A stretch of DNA of 53,699 nucleotides, from positions 1-53,699 of the forward strand of contig CAZOLJ010000023.1 in assembly GCA_964580575.1 (NCBI GenBank). The letters run 5' to 3'. A program made the translations under genes and the position numbers. Of this stretch, positions 33,289 through 41,639 are shown piece after piece. Within the stretch, counting starts at the first letter, position 1. The number at the start of each line of letters is the position of its first letter. Under the pieces are notes generated by a model. It saw only the letters and a list, made by a program, of their open reading frames with translations. It did no database searches and was not told the DNA's origin. This DNA is from CAVPDE01 sp964580575 (GTDB lineage Bacteria > Desulfobacterota > DSM-4660 > Desulfatiglandales > HGW-15).

Positions 33289-35322
33289 TCAATAGCGAAT
33301 CTCGATTCCTCCTATCCAGTTCCTTTCAGGCGCCGGATAATAATAGGGGGTGGGTGTGAACCCGCCGATCACGCCATACTCGGAGTACTTCTGATCTGTC
33401 ACGTTATTGACCCCTGCAAAAACATTGAACCATCTCCAGGCGTAGGAGAGCCTGAGATTGATCGTGTAGTAACTCTCAAGCTTTTCAAACTGATTGGCCT
33501 GATCACTGATCAGGGTGCTGTCTCCCACGTAGAAGTAGTCGGCTGAAAAGACCAGCTTGGGGATCACATCATGAAGGCGGAAACCCAAATTGAATTTGTT
33601 TCTTGGCACAGCGGGGATATCCTTTCCGCCGAAGGGACCGTCACGGAAGGTGGCTTTCTCATAAACGTAATTCCCGTAAACCGTCAGCTTTTCGAAGAAG
33701 TCTGCCCTGCACCCGATTTCTATTCCCTGGTGCAGGGTTTGGTCGTAGTTCTCATTGGTGAAGGAGAGCTTGTTGAAGAAAATCTCATCATTGATCTCAG
33801 CTCGGTACAAGGTCAGATTGGCCTGGAGATTCGGGGTGAAGAAGTGCCTTGCGCCCACTTCATAGTGATCGCCTGTTTGGGGCTTCAGGTCCGGGTTGAC
33901 CCTGATCTTTCCGACTCCGTAGTCAAAGAGCACCAATTCATCGGTCAAGGGGAACCGGAAACTGCGGTTGTATCTTCCAAAAAGAGACGATTTTCCGCTG
34001 TAAAGCCAGGTGAGCCCTGCAGAGTAAGCATTCTCGCTTTCCTCGACCGTTTCGTCCAGGGGAGCCAACGGAAAAGGGCTCAGATCCCTCTGGTGGAGGT
34101 CGTATTCGGCCTTTTCATGCCTTGCCCCGAGCGTCAGAATAAGAGGATCTAAAATCGAGAATTGATCATTCACGTAAAGACCGTATGAATCACGGCTGAT
34201 GTTTGCGAGGCCGGTGGGTGTTGTCGTTGAAGAAAAGGTTCCGGAGTAAGTCTTAAGGTCCTGATCAATCCAATAGAGGTCCACTCCGGTAATGAGGGTG
34301 TTCTTATGACCCATCACGTCCGACTTGTGAACATACCGGGGTGTGAACCCATAGGTTTCGATCTGGCTGTCGATCACATAGGGGAAGAGGGGGTCCGGGA
34401 AGTCGCTCTTGCTGTCCCGGTTCCGGTAGGACAGATCTGTCACGAGATTGCCCGAGGTTCCCAGCAACAGATCGGACCCGAGTTTCAGGTACCCGTCCTC
34501 TGTCTCAGCCTTGTCCAAGGGATCCAGACTCGCTCGACGGTTTACAGAAAGCTGGTCCTTTGTCAGAGGGCCCGGTAGGCCATAGTCGTCCGTGTGATAG
34601 GACCCTGAAAGGTTCAGGCTCAGGTATGAAGCCACATCGTAAACGATTTTCCCGCCCCCGTGTCTGGCACGGTAGATGTTGTTTTCCCTGTACCCTTGCG
34701 TGGCATCGTAGCTGCCATAAAAGGAGGCGGCAAGAGGCCCCTGTCCCCCGCTGACCGATACATGCTCCTTGTTGCGGCTGTAACTGCCTGCCACAGCCCC
34801 TGCAGAAGCAGTGAACCGATCGGAAGGTGTTTTCGTGATAATGTTGATCACACCGCCCACTGCGTTGTCCCCGTAGAGCACCGTTCCCGTTCCCCGCAGA
34901 ACTTCGATCCGTTCAATCTGGTCCAAAGGGATCTGCGTCCAGTCCACCCCGCTCAGGTCGATCTCATTCACCCGCCGGCCGTCCACGAGAACGAGGTTGT
35001 TGTAGGGGGCGGCCTCTCCAAATCCCCGCAGGTCAACTTGCGCCGATTTCCCATTGGCCAAAAGGTCGCGCACCACAATCCCTTCCTGAGACCTGAGAAG
35101 GTCCGGCACATTCTTGGCACTGGAGTTCTTGATGTCTTCCTGGTCGATCACCGTGACATTAGCGGGAATTCTCTCTACCCTTTCTTCAAACCTGGTCCCG
35201 GTCACCACGACTTCCTTCATCACCCCGTCAGTCCGTGAATCCTTCTGAACCTCCTCGGCGTATAGTCCGTCAGGCAGCAGCATTGCAAGAACAGCAGCAG
35301 AAAGTCCAATCCATCTCCTCAC
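33289..35322 (-). CDS. btuB: BtuB-like TonB-dependent outer-membrane receptor
   Basis: The 677-residue precursor has a signal peptide (RRWIGLSAAVLAMLLPDGLY, cut near AEE), a TonB box-like KEVVVTGTR, the plug domain (IPANVTVIDQEDIKNSSAKN, LVDGRRVNEIDLSGVDW, IERIEVLRGTGTVLYGDNAV) and a 22-strand beta-barrel ending in an aromatic residue (IGGIEIRY). I start at GTG 35322, which has AAAGGAGG 6 bases upstream, not at TTG 35340, which lies before that site. The cobalamin riboswitch upstream and the downstream cobamide genes mark it as a corrinoid receptor. Confidence 0.9.
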   Translation of the reverse strand: MRRWIGLSAAVLAMLLPDGLYAEEVQKDSRTDGVMKEVVVTGTRFEERVERIPANVTVIDQEDIKNSSAKNVPDLLRSQEGIVVRDLLANGKSAQVDLRGFGEAAPYNNLVLVDGRRVNEIDLSGVDWTQIPLDQIERIEVLRGTGTVLYGDNAVGGVINIITKTPSDRFTASAGAVAGSYSRNKEHVSVSGGQGPLAASFYGSYDATQGYRENNIYRARHGGGKIVYDVASYLSLNLSGSYHTDDYGLPGPLTKDQLSVNRRASLDPLDKAETEDGYLKLGSDLLLGTSGNLVTDLSYRNRDSKSDFPDPLFPYVIDSQIETYGFTPRYVHKSDVMGHKNTLITGVDLYWIDQDLKTYSGTFSSTTTPTGLANISRDSYGLYVNDQFSILDPLILTLGARHEKAEYDLHQRDLSPFPLAPLDETVEESENAYSAGLTWLYSGKSSLFGRYNRSFRFPLTDELVLFDYGVGKIRVNPDLKPQTGDHYEVGARHFFTPNLQANLTLYRAEINDEIFFNKLSFTNENYDQTLHQGIEIGCRADFFEKLTVYGNYVYEKATFRDGPFGGKDIPAVPRNKFNLGFRLHDVIPKLVFSADYFYVGDSTLISDQANQFEKLESYYTINLRLSYAWRWFNVFAGVNNVTDQKYSEYGVIGGFTPTPYYYPAPERNWIGGIEIRY

Positions 35323-35366
35323 AGAATGCCTCCTTTCCAAGAATCAATAGAATCTTAGGGGTCCCC

Positions 35367-35525
35367 TTAGTTCCTGAAGGTTGTGCTGTGGGCACGACAG
35401 GTCTTCTCAACCCAGCGCCTGTATTCTCTGAGAAAACGCGGGTCGAGAAATACGAGCACTTCCCCCAGGTACAAAAGCTCTTCTTTGATTCGCCAGTACA
35501 GATGCATCGGTCGATCCTCTCCCAT
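35367..35525 (-). CDS. Small 52-residue protein between riboswitch and receptor gene
   Basis: The ATG at 35525 has CAGGA seven bases upstream and opens a 52-codon frame: MGEDRPMHLYWRIKEELLYL, then GEVLVFLDPRFLREYRRWVE and a Cys/His-containing tail ending TFRN. The composition is that of a real protein (aromatic and basic, with an amphipathic helix) and the frame ends 44 bases before the receptor start. Sequence alone does not identify it. It is too short for a helper enzyme; a regulator, a small lipoprotein-like or membrane-associated partner of the receptor, or a translated leader could be considered. Confidence 0.5.
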   Translation of the reverse strand: MGEDRPMHLYWRIKEELLYLGEVLVFLDPRFLREYRRWVEKTCRAHSTTFRN

Positions 35526-35539
35526 GTCGTTATTCCTGA

Positions 35540-35580
35540 AATAAAAAATCCCCGAATCGATTGTCTCGATCCGGGGATTT
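35540..35580 (-). terminator. Terminator downstream of the cobalamin riboswitch
   Basis: On the minus strand AAATCCCCGGATCGAGACA and AATCGATTCGGGGATTT pair into a long stem (35546-35580), followed by TTTTATTT. It stands about 65 bases after the riboswitch, so it is the likely expression platform: ligand binding would favour this hairpin and stop transcription. Confidence 0.85.
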
Positions 35581-35645
35581 CCCTTTTTTATCCTCTAGAT
35601 CTACATGGTGCAGCCTCTGACCTCGAAGGCTGTCGCGAAACGTCT

Positions 35646-35820
35646 AGGCAGGTCTTCTGACTCCCTCGCCCTTTCAGCGGCCTTCCCATCCCGGAACATC
35701 AGAACAGTGGCACACAGCGGCTGACAGAGTTCTCCCCCCAACAAGCGAGAGGAACGAGGTTACAGCGGCGGGCCCGTCCCCGGTTTTAACGGGGTTCCCT
35801 TTTAAGCTCCAAAGGAGCGC
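35646..35820 (-). promoter_or_regulatory. Cobalamin riboswitch
   Basis: Read on the minus strand the segment has the AdoCbl riboswitch consensus in order: AAAAGGGAACCCCGTTAAAA, the GCCCGCCGCTGTAA element, the B12 box GTGTGCCACTGTTC, GGGAAGGCCGCTGAAAG and the closing AGTCAGAAGACCTGCC. It controls the receptor and probably the whole cobamide operon below it by termination at 35546-35580. Confidence 0.95.
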
Positions 35821-35925
35821 CTAAACAAAGTGAGTCGAGTTTTATTCAGAACAACGAGGAAGTCAAGAGAAAAATAGGAACCCTCAGATTGGGTCGTCAC
35901 CCGTTCAAAAGAGACATGCCTTCGA

Positions 35926-36075
35926 TCACTCGCTCGAACGTGAATCGTCACAAGGCTCGTCGTCGCTCGTCCCTCTTGAGTGCTCTGGGCTGGGAGCGTT
36001 CGTGCAAAAAGGAAGTGGTTCACCCTTCTTCTGTTTGGTTTTTTCTTCCAATTCTTTCTTTTCTTTGTCTTCCAT
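35926..36075 (-). CDS. Small charged hypothetical protein upstream of the riboswitch
   Basis: A 49-codon frame (MEDKEKKELEEKTKQKKGEP, then a Ser/Asp-rich tail DDEPCDDSRSSE) starts at ATG 36075 with GGGGTGAG upstream and follows a candidate minus-strand promoter (36110-36137). Its low complexity makes it uncertain; the tail continues toward the riboswitch. It may simply be the leader region of the transcript. Confidence 0.3.
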   Translation of the reverse strand: MEDKEKKELEEKTKQKKGEPLPFCTNAPSPEHSRGTSDDEPCDDSRSSE

Positions 36076-36109
36076 AGGACTCACCCCCTGAGGAACCTTC
36101 TTGTCTTTA

Positions 36110-36137
36110 AAGCTAGATACGCTCTCCCTTCTGTCAA
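36110..36137 (-). promoter_or_regulatory. Candidate sigma-70 promoter for the cobamide operon
   Basis: Minus-strand TTGACA (36132-36137) is followed at 16 bases by TAGCTT (36110-36115). The -10 element is weak. It is the only good -35 box upstream of the riboswitch and is divergent from the promoter at 36169. Confidence 0.45.
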
Positions 36138-36168
36138 GGCATCCCATGGCACCTTGCCGTGTAGGGAG

Positions 36169-36198
36169 TTGACACGGTGTCCCCTATTCCAGTATCTC
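36169..36198 (+). promoter_or_regulatory. Candidate sigma-70 promoter for the ABC exporter
   Basis: TTGACA (36169-36174), an 18-base spacer and TATCTC (36193-36198) place the transcript start near 36205, 20 bases before the ATG at 36225. This supports that start over an in-frame GTG at 36177. Confidence 0.5.
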
Positions 36199-36224
36199 TT
36201 TTATCCCAAGAGCGTGAATCTCTG

Positions 36225-37982
36225 ATGAAGGAATCTCTCAAGAACTTTCTTCCTCTCAAGGAATATTTTGTCCGGAACCGCAGGGTTCTCGTTGCCGGGC
36301 TCCTAAGCCTTCTGGCCGTCGACTTTCTGCAACTGCTGATCCCCATGGTCATCAAGAGAGCGATCGATGCCCTGACCCTCGGACAGGCCACATCCACTGT
36401 GCTGCTTCATTTTGGGGCCATCATCATGGCCATCGCATTGACCATGGCGTCCCTCCGGTATGTGTGGCGACACTGTCTGTTTGGCCTATCGAGAAAAATC
36501 GAAGAAGGGTTTCGCAACAGGCTTTACGAACACCTTCAAACCCTGTCGGTGTCCTTTTATCATCGGACAAAGACTGGGGACCTCATGGCAAGGGCGATCA
36601 ACGATATCAATGCGGTCCGCATGGCGACGGGCATGGGTCTGGTCGCGCTGACGGATGGATTGGTTCTCGGCGTTTCGGCCATAGGTTTCATGCTTTACAT
36701 CGACCCCTCTCTCACCCTGATCTCGATCCTTCCGGCTCCCCTTCTGATCTTTATTACGAGGATCCTCACGCGACGCATGTCGAGCGGCTACGAAAAAGTT
36801 CAAGCCACCTTTTCAGACCTGACCGAGCGAGCCCGCGAAGCCTTTGCCGGGATCAGGGTGGTCAAAGCGTATGCGCGGGAGCCCTGGACCCACGGTAAGC
36901 TGAAAAAAGAGGGAGAAACCTACATCCGTGACAACATCCATCTGACCAAGACCATAGGTTTTTTTTCGGCCATGATGGTGATCTTCACCAATCTGGGGCT
37001 TGCCATTGTCATTTGGTTCGGAGGCCGTCTTACGATCCTGGGCCACATCACAACCGGGGATTTCGTGGCTTTCATCAGCTACCTGAACCTTCTCATGTGG
37101 CCCATGATGGCCATCGGATGGGTCACCAACATGATCCAGAGGGGGGCTGCCTCCATGCGGAGGCTCAACAGGGTCTTCAATGAAGTGCCTGAAGTTCAGG
37201 ACCTCGCACCGAACAGAGATAGGGGGCTTCTCCAAGGCAAAATAGAGTTCCGGGGCGCGGGCATCACCTATCCGGGAGCAGGGAGGCCGGCGATCAAGGA
37301 GGTTTACTTCACGGTGGAAGCCGGACAGACGGCTGCTCTTGTCGGCAAGGTCGGTTCCGGAAAGAGCACCCTTCTTCAAGCGATCCCCCGGCTCTTCAAT
37401 GTGCCGAGGGGAACGGTTTTCATCGACGGAATGGACATTGAGGCCATCCCTCTCAAGAGCCTGAGACAGAGCATTGGATTTGTAACACAGGAGGTGTTCA
37501 TCTTCTCGGACACCATCCGGAACAATGTCCTGTTCGCCAGGGAGGGCGTTTCCGAGGCAACCCTCGTGAAAGCGTTAAAGATCGCCGAGATCTATGCAGA
37601 GATCACGGCGCTCGACCAAGGACTTGATGCGTTGCTTGGCGAGCGGGGCATCACCCTGTCGGGCGGCCAGAGGCAGAGACTGAGCATTGCCAGGGCGATT
37701 CTTACAAACCCCCCTATTCTGATTTTGGATGATGCCCTGTCCATGGTGGACACCCGCACGGAAGAGCGCATTCTGAATCAGATCCTTGAGTCGAGGAAAG
37801 GGAAGACCAATCTGATCGTCTCTCACAGAATCTCGACGATCAGCAGGGCGGATGTCATTGGAGTTCTGGTGGACGGAGAGCTCGTTGAAACGGGCGAGCA
37901 CCAGACGCTTCTCGAGAAAGGGAAAGAGTACGCAAGGCTCTACGAGAGACAGCGGCTGGAGCAGGAGCTGGAAGGACAATAA
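36225..37982 (+). CDS. ABC exporter, half-transporter with degenerate ATP site
   Basis: The 585-residue half-transporter has six membrane helices (FLPLKEYFVRNRRVLVAGLL onward) and a nucleotide-binding domain with Walker A VGKVGSGKSTLL, Q-loop IGFVTQEVFIFSD, signature LSGGQRQRLSIA and Walker B ILILDDALSMVDTRT. The catalytic Glu after Walker B is Asp (LDDA), so this half forms a non-hydrolysing or slow site, as in heterodimeric exporters such as TM287/288 or BmrCD. The next gene supplies the complete site. The family exports drugs, lipids or peptides; the substrate is not evident. ATG 36225 suits the promoter at 36169. Confidence 0.9.
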   Translation: MKESLKNFLPLKEYFVRNRRVLVAGLLSLLAVDFLQLLIPMVIKRAIDALTLGQATSTVLLHFGAIIMAIALTMASLRYVWRHCLFGLSRKIEEGFRNRLYEHLQTLSVSFYHRTKTGDLMARAINDINAVRMATGMGLVALTDGLVLGVSAIGFMLYIDPSLTLISILPAPLLIFITRILTRRMSSGYEKVQATFSDLTERAREAFAGIRVVKAYAREPWTHGKLKKEGETYIRDNIHLTKTIGFFSAMMVIFTNLGLAIVIWFGGRLTILGHITTGDFVAFISYLNLLMWPMMAIGWVTNMIQRGAASMRRLNRVFNEVPEVQDLAPNRDRGLLQGKIEFRGAGITYPGAGRPAIKEVYFTVEAGQTAALVGKVGSGKSTLLQAIPRLFNVPRGTVFIDGMDIEAIPLKSLRQSIGFVTQEVFIFSDTIRNNVLFAREGVSEATLVKALKIAEIYAEITALDQGLDALLGERGITLSGGQRQRLSIARAILTNPPILILDDALSMVDTRTEERILNQILESRKGKTNLIVSHRISTISRADVIGVLVDGELVETGEHQTLLEKGKEYARLYERQRLEQELEGQ

Positions 37983-37985
37983 TGG

Positions 37986-38060
37986 ATGAAAAGGAGTGAT
38001 GGAGCATTGGAGTGATGGAGTAATGGGTTACAGAGAACAACCCATACTCCACGACTCCAA
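37986..38060. repeat. GGAGTGATGGAG-type short repeats
   Basis: GGAGTGATGGAGCATTGGAG and TGATGGAGTAATGGGTT are iterated, followed by the inverted-orientation AACCCATACTCCA. The block fills the 95-base gap between the two exporter genes; no gene is inside it. Confidence 0.55.
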
Positions 38061-38077
38061 CGAGCGGTGAGCGAGCC

Positions 38078-40180
38078 ATGATCGGTGAATACGGATACAT
38101 GGAGGAAGGCAAGCTGGGCAAGCCTTATGATCTGAGGCTGATGAGGCGCCTGGCCCGCTATGCCTATCCGTACAAGAAGGTGATTCTCCTGGCCCTGGTC
38201 CTCACCATGCTGATCACCCTCATGGATCTGTCCCTTCCCTATCTCTCTAAGATAGCGATAGACCGCTACATTCTCGCCACGTGGTACCGGGTGAACCTGG
38301 CCGCGCTGGAGCAGCCGGCAAAAGAGGAAATCAGAAGAGTCCTTGGTCAGACTCTGGAGCAAAGCGGAGACGGTCTGAATGCTTTTGTCCCCCACGAACG
38401 ACTGAAGACGCTCGACCCGGGGCTCGTGCACAAGCTCAAGAGCACCGGCCTCCTTTCAGACAAAGGCTACTGCCGAGTTCCGCCTCTCCCTGAAGGCAGC
38501 CCTCTTGAAGAGGGGAGGGACGTCTTCTCCCTTCAGGATGGCGGCCGGATGGTTCCCTTTGAAAGAGTGAACGCCATGAAACCGGATGAGCTCCTGAAGG
38601 TCAGATCCAAGGACATGGAAGGTCTCACCCGGATTGGGCTGGTGCTCCTGGTCTTTCTGGTCTTCTCCTTCGGACTCAGCTATGGAGAGACCTATGTCCT
38701 CGAACTCATCGGGCAGAAGATCATGCAAAATATCCGCCTGGATCTTTTCGAAAGAATCCAGGCCCAGGCTGTTTCTTTTTTTGATCGTCATCCTGTGGGA
38801 CGACTGGTCACGCGGGTGACCAATGATGTGGAGAACTTGAACGAAATGTTCAAATCGGTGATGATCACCGTTTTCAAAGACATCTTCATTCTCACCGGCA
38901 TTCTCGCGGTGCTTCTCTATTTGAACTGGAAACTCGCCCTCGTCTGCTTTGTGCTTCTTCCTTTTATCTTCGGCTTGACGCTCCTTTTCAGTTCTCTTGC
39001 GCGTCAGGCTTTCAGAGAGCTTCGCGAAAAGGTGGCGAAGATCAATGCCTTTCTCCAGGAGAGGATCACGGGGATGAGGATTGTCCAGCTCTTTGCCACA
39101 GAGGAGTTCCAGAAGAAGACCTTTGCCGAAATCAACCATGAGAACTATGTGGCGGGCATGAAGCAGATCAGGGTCTTTGCCGTTTTCATGCCTGTGATGG
39201 ATCTCTTCCTGTCCTTTGCCGTGGCTCTCCTCATTTGGCACGGGGGAGGAAAGGTCGTCAACGAGCAGCTGTCCCTGGGCTCCCTTGTGGCTTTTCTCAG
39301 CTACATCCAGATGTTCTTCCGGCCCATACGGGACATTGCCGAGAAATACAACATCATGCAGTCGGCCATGGCTTCCACGGAGCGCATTGTCGAGTTCCTC
39401 GACCACCAGGAGGAGATCCCCGAACCTGTGCACCCCGAGAAACCGGAGCGCGTCCGAGGACACCTCCGTTTCGATCGGGTGACTTTCGGATACCGGAAGG
39501 AAGTGCCTGTTCTCAAAGACGTCACTTTTGAAGTGAAGCCCGGGGAGATGGTCGCGGTGGTGGGGGCCACAGGAGCCGGGAAAACCACGGTGGTCAATCT
39601 CATTGAACGGTTTTATGACCCGATCGAGGGGCGTGTTCTGCTCGACGGCGTGGACCTGCGGCTGTGGCCCAAGAAGGATTTGCAGCGGCACATCGGTCTT
39701 GTCATGCAAGACGTGTTTATCTTTTCCGGAAGCCTTGCGGACAACATCCTGCTTGGACAGGAGCAGACAGGACCTGAGACCCTGGAGCGAGCCATCACGC
39801 AGGCCAATGCCCGCTCGTTCATTCAGGAATTGCCCAAAGGCATGGAGCAGGACATCGGTGAAGAGGGCTCGAACCTGTCCGCAGGAGAACGTCAGCTTCT
39901 CTCCTTTGCCAGAGCCCTGGCTCACGACCCGAAAGTGCTGATTCTCGACGAGGCCACGTCGAGTGTGGATCCGGAGACGGAGCGTCTGATCCAGGAAGCG
40001 ATTCTCACAATGACCCAGAAGAGGACGACCCTGGTAATCGCTCATCGCCTTTCCACGATCCGCAGGGCAGACCGGATCCTGGTAATGCACCACGGCAGAA
40101 TCAGGGAGCAGGGCACCCACGACGAACTCATGGCCCTCAAAGGCGTGTACTACAAGCTCAACAGGTTCCGGGAAGTTTAG
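38078..40180 (+). CDS. ABC exporter, half-transporter with intact ATP site and an inserted loop
   Basis: The 700-residue partner has Walker A GATGAGKTTVVNLIERF, Q-loop VMQDVFIFSGSLAD, signature LSAGERQLLSFARAL, and Walker B VLILDEATSSVDPETE with the catalytic Glu. Between the first and second membrane helices it carries about 110 extra residues (about 70-180: VLGQTLEQSGDGLNAFVPHE, LEEGRDVFSLQDGGRMV), a soluble insertion not seen in the partner. The same type of long N-terminal loop occurs in some proteobacterial MdlB-like halves. ATG 38078 has GAGCG upstream. With the previous gene it forms one heterodimer. Confidence 0.92.
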   Translation: MIGEYGYMEEGKLGKPYDLRLMRRLARYAYPYKKVILLALVLTMLITLMDLSLPYLSKIAIDRYILATWYRVNLAALEQPAKEEIRRVLGQTLEQSGDGLNAFVPHERLKTLDPGLVHKLKSTGLLSDKGYCRVPPLPEGSPLEEGRDVFSLQDGGRMVPFERVNAMKPDELLKVRSKDMEGLTRIGLVLLVFLVFSFGLSYGETYVLELIGQKIMQNIRLDLFERIQAQAVSFFDRHPVGRLVTRVTNDVENLNEMFKSVMITVFKDIFILTGILAVLLYLNWKLALVCFVLLPFIFGLTLLFSSLARQAFRELREKVAKINAFLQERITGMRIVQLFATEEFQKKTFAEINHENYVAGMKQIRVFAVFMPVMDLFLSFAVALLIWHGGGKVVNEQLSLGSLVAFLSYIQMFFRPIRDIAEKYNIMQSAMASTERIVEFLDHQEEIPEPVHPEKPERVRGHLRFDRVTFGYRKEVPVLKDVTFEVKPGEMVAVVGATGAGKTTVVNLIERFYDPIEGRVLLDGVDLRLWPKKDLQRHIGLVMQDVFIFSGSLADNILLGQEQTGPETLERAITQANARSFIQELPKGMEQDIGEEGSNLSAGERQLLSFARALAHDPKVLILDEATSSVDPETERLIQEAILTMTQKRTTLVIAHRLSTIRRADRILVMHHGRIREQGTHDELMALKGVYYKLNRFREV

Positions 40181-40269
40181 CCGGCTGCTGAAAAAATGGA
40201 CTGAAGGAAGAGTAATGAGGACTGACTAGAATGCCAAAGACATCTATTTCTTGTCTCACTCGGGCCTCT

Positions 40270-40821
40270 TCAGAACAGGAAGGGAATGAACCTCTTGGTT
40301 TGCTTGATGTAAGCTTGATAGGAGGTGCCGAAGAAACGGATGTTCTCCGCTTCCTCCGCCTTGGCGGTCGCCACCAAGAAGAGGGTTGCTGCCAGAGCTA
40401 AGATGCCGGATAACCAGGATAGGTCTTTGAAAAGCACTCCCCAGGTTAGGAAGAGCAGTGAGCTGTACATGGGGTGCCGAATGTACTTATAGGCGCCCAC
40501 AACCACAAGCTGGGTCGTTTTCTCAAATCCTATGCTTGCCTCATCATCGCTCCTTTGTTCGGCGGGTTTCCCTATATGGCGCAGAAGATGGACTGCGTGC
40601 ACGACCAGAAAGGCGGAAGCAACCAGAAAGATCCATGAAATGACTTGATGCAGGGAGAAGGGAGCGCGAAACCAGTACTCCACGTTCAGGAGAAACAAGG
40701 CCAAGATAGCCTCCCAGGCGAAGAACCGGTAAAAGCCGTGGAAACGGGGGTTGCGAAGAGAGGCTCTGGAGATGTAGGCGATACCTGCGGATGCGACAAC
40801 AAAGAGGAATGCTTTCAGCAC
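40270..40821 (-). CDS. Isoprenylcysteine methyltransferase-family membrane protein
   Basis: The ~183-residue protein has about four to five membrane helices and the ICMT/PEMT C-terminal signature: GAYKYIRHPMYSSLL, then AEEAENIRFFGTSYQAYIKQ and TKRFIPFL. Family members transfer methyl groups from SAM to isoprenylated, lipid or small-molecule substrates at the membrane; the bacterial ones are mostly uncharacterised. Of two GTG starts, 40821 is preceded by GGAGGTGA at good distance, whereas 40830 falls inside that site. It is separate from the exporter genes, facing them. Confidence 0.8.
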   Translation of the reverse strand: MLKAFLFVVASAGIAYISRASLRNPRFHGFYRFFAWEAILALFLLNVEYWFRAPFSLHQVISWIFLVASAFLVVHAVHLLRHIGKPAEQRSDDEASIGFEKTTQLVVVGAYKYIRHPMYSSLLFLTWGVLFKDLSWLSGILALAATLFLVATAKAEEAENIRFFGTSYQAYIKQTKRFIPFLF

Positions 40822-40848
40822 GATGCTCACCTCCGCCGAGTCGAGACT

Positions 40849-41619
40849 CTAAAGCAGATGGGGTTTGCGGTCTTTGAGAAAAGGGAGTGTGGAGCGCACC
40901 TCTTGGACCTTGGCAAGGTCCAAGTCAGCCATGACAAGGGTTTCTTTGTCCCCGCCGTGTGCCAGGACCTGGCCGAGGGGATCCACGATGGCGGAGCCGC
41001 CGGTGAAGAGAAGCCCACCGCCCTCGCCCACGCGGTTGACCCCGACAACGAAGCACTGGCTCTCAATCGCCCTGGCACGGAGCAGAACGTCCCAGTGAGC
41101 CTGACGGGTTGAGGGCCAGGATGCGATGACCATGATGAGCCCGCACTGATCGACCACAGCGCGAAAGAGCTCAGGGAACCGAAGATCGTAGCACACAAAG
41201 GCAGCGGCACGAACGCCCGAAAGGTCGAAGGGAACAGGCTGATCACCGGGGTCGTAGGGTCCATCTTCACCGAGGATGCCGATCTGGTGGATCTTGGCGT
41301 ACAAAGCCAGATCTTTCCCGTCAGGCCCGACGGCCAGCGACACGTTCTGGGGACGGGCGCTTCTGCCTTTAAGTACGAATCCTCCCACCACAGCCATGTT
41401 CATTGATCGGGCGATGGAGCAAAAGAGGCTGGGTGTGGGGCCGTCAAGCGTTTCGGCTGTAACGGAAACATCCATGGAGAACCCAGTGGAGAACATTTCC
41501 GGCAGGACAAGGAGGTCTGCGCCGGCTGTCTTGGCTTGTTCCGCAAAGTGCCTGGCTTTGGCGTGATTCGCCTCACGATCGTGCCAGGCAATATCCATCT
41601 GCACCGCTGCAACCTTCAT
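40849..41619 (-). CDS. Carbon-nitrogen hydrolase, omega-amidase-like
   Basis: The 256-residue nitrilase-superfamily enzyme shows the Glu-Lys-Cys triad: LLVLPEMFSTGFSMD, LYAKIHQIGI and AAFVCYDLRFPELFRAV. It resembles omega-amidases, which hydrolyse alpha-ketoglutaramate and alpha-ketosuccinamate. The upstream aminotransferase, 20 bases away, could produce these by transaminating glutamine (glutaminase II pathway, used in methionine salvage). I start at ATG 41619 with GGAGAGG six bases upstream. Confidence 0.85.
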   Translation of the reverse strand: MKVAAVQMDIAWHDREANHAKARHFAEQAKTAGADLLVLPEMFSTGFSMDVSVTAETLDGPTPSLFCSIARSMNMAVVGGFVLKGRSARPQNVSLAVGPDGKDLALYAKIHQIGILGEDGPYDPGDQPVPFDLSGVRAAAFVCYDLRFPELFRAVVDQCGLIMVIASWPSTRQAHWDVLLRARAIESQCFVVGVNRVGEGGGLLFTGGSAIVDPLGQVLAHGGDKETLVMADLDLAKVQEVRSTLPFLKDRKPHLL

Positions 41620-41639
41620 CTTCGAACCTCTCCATCCTG

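Noticed and set aside
35235..35660. Plus-strand frame across the leader of the receptor gene
   Set aside because: It runs antisense through the riboswitch terminator and the small ORF and has no family features.
38456..40120. Long open frame on the minus strand opposite the second exporter gene
   Set aside because: It is fully antisense to a clear ABC transporter gene, has no recognised domain and no ribosome site; it is a shadow frame in GC-rich coding sequence.
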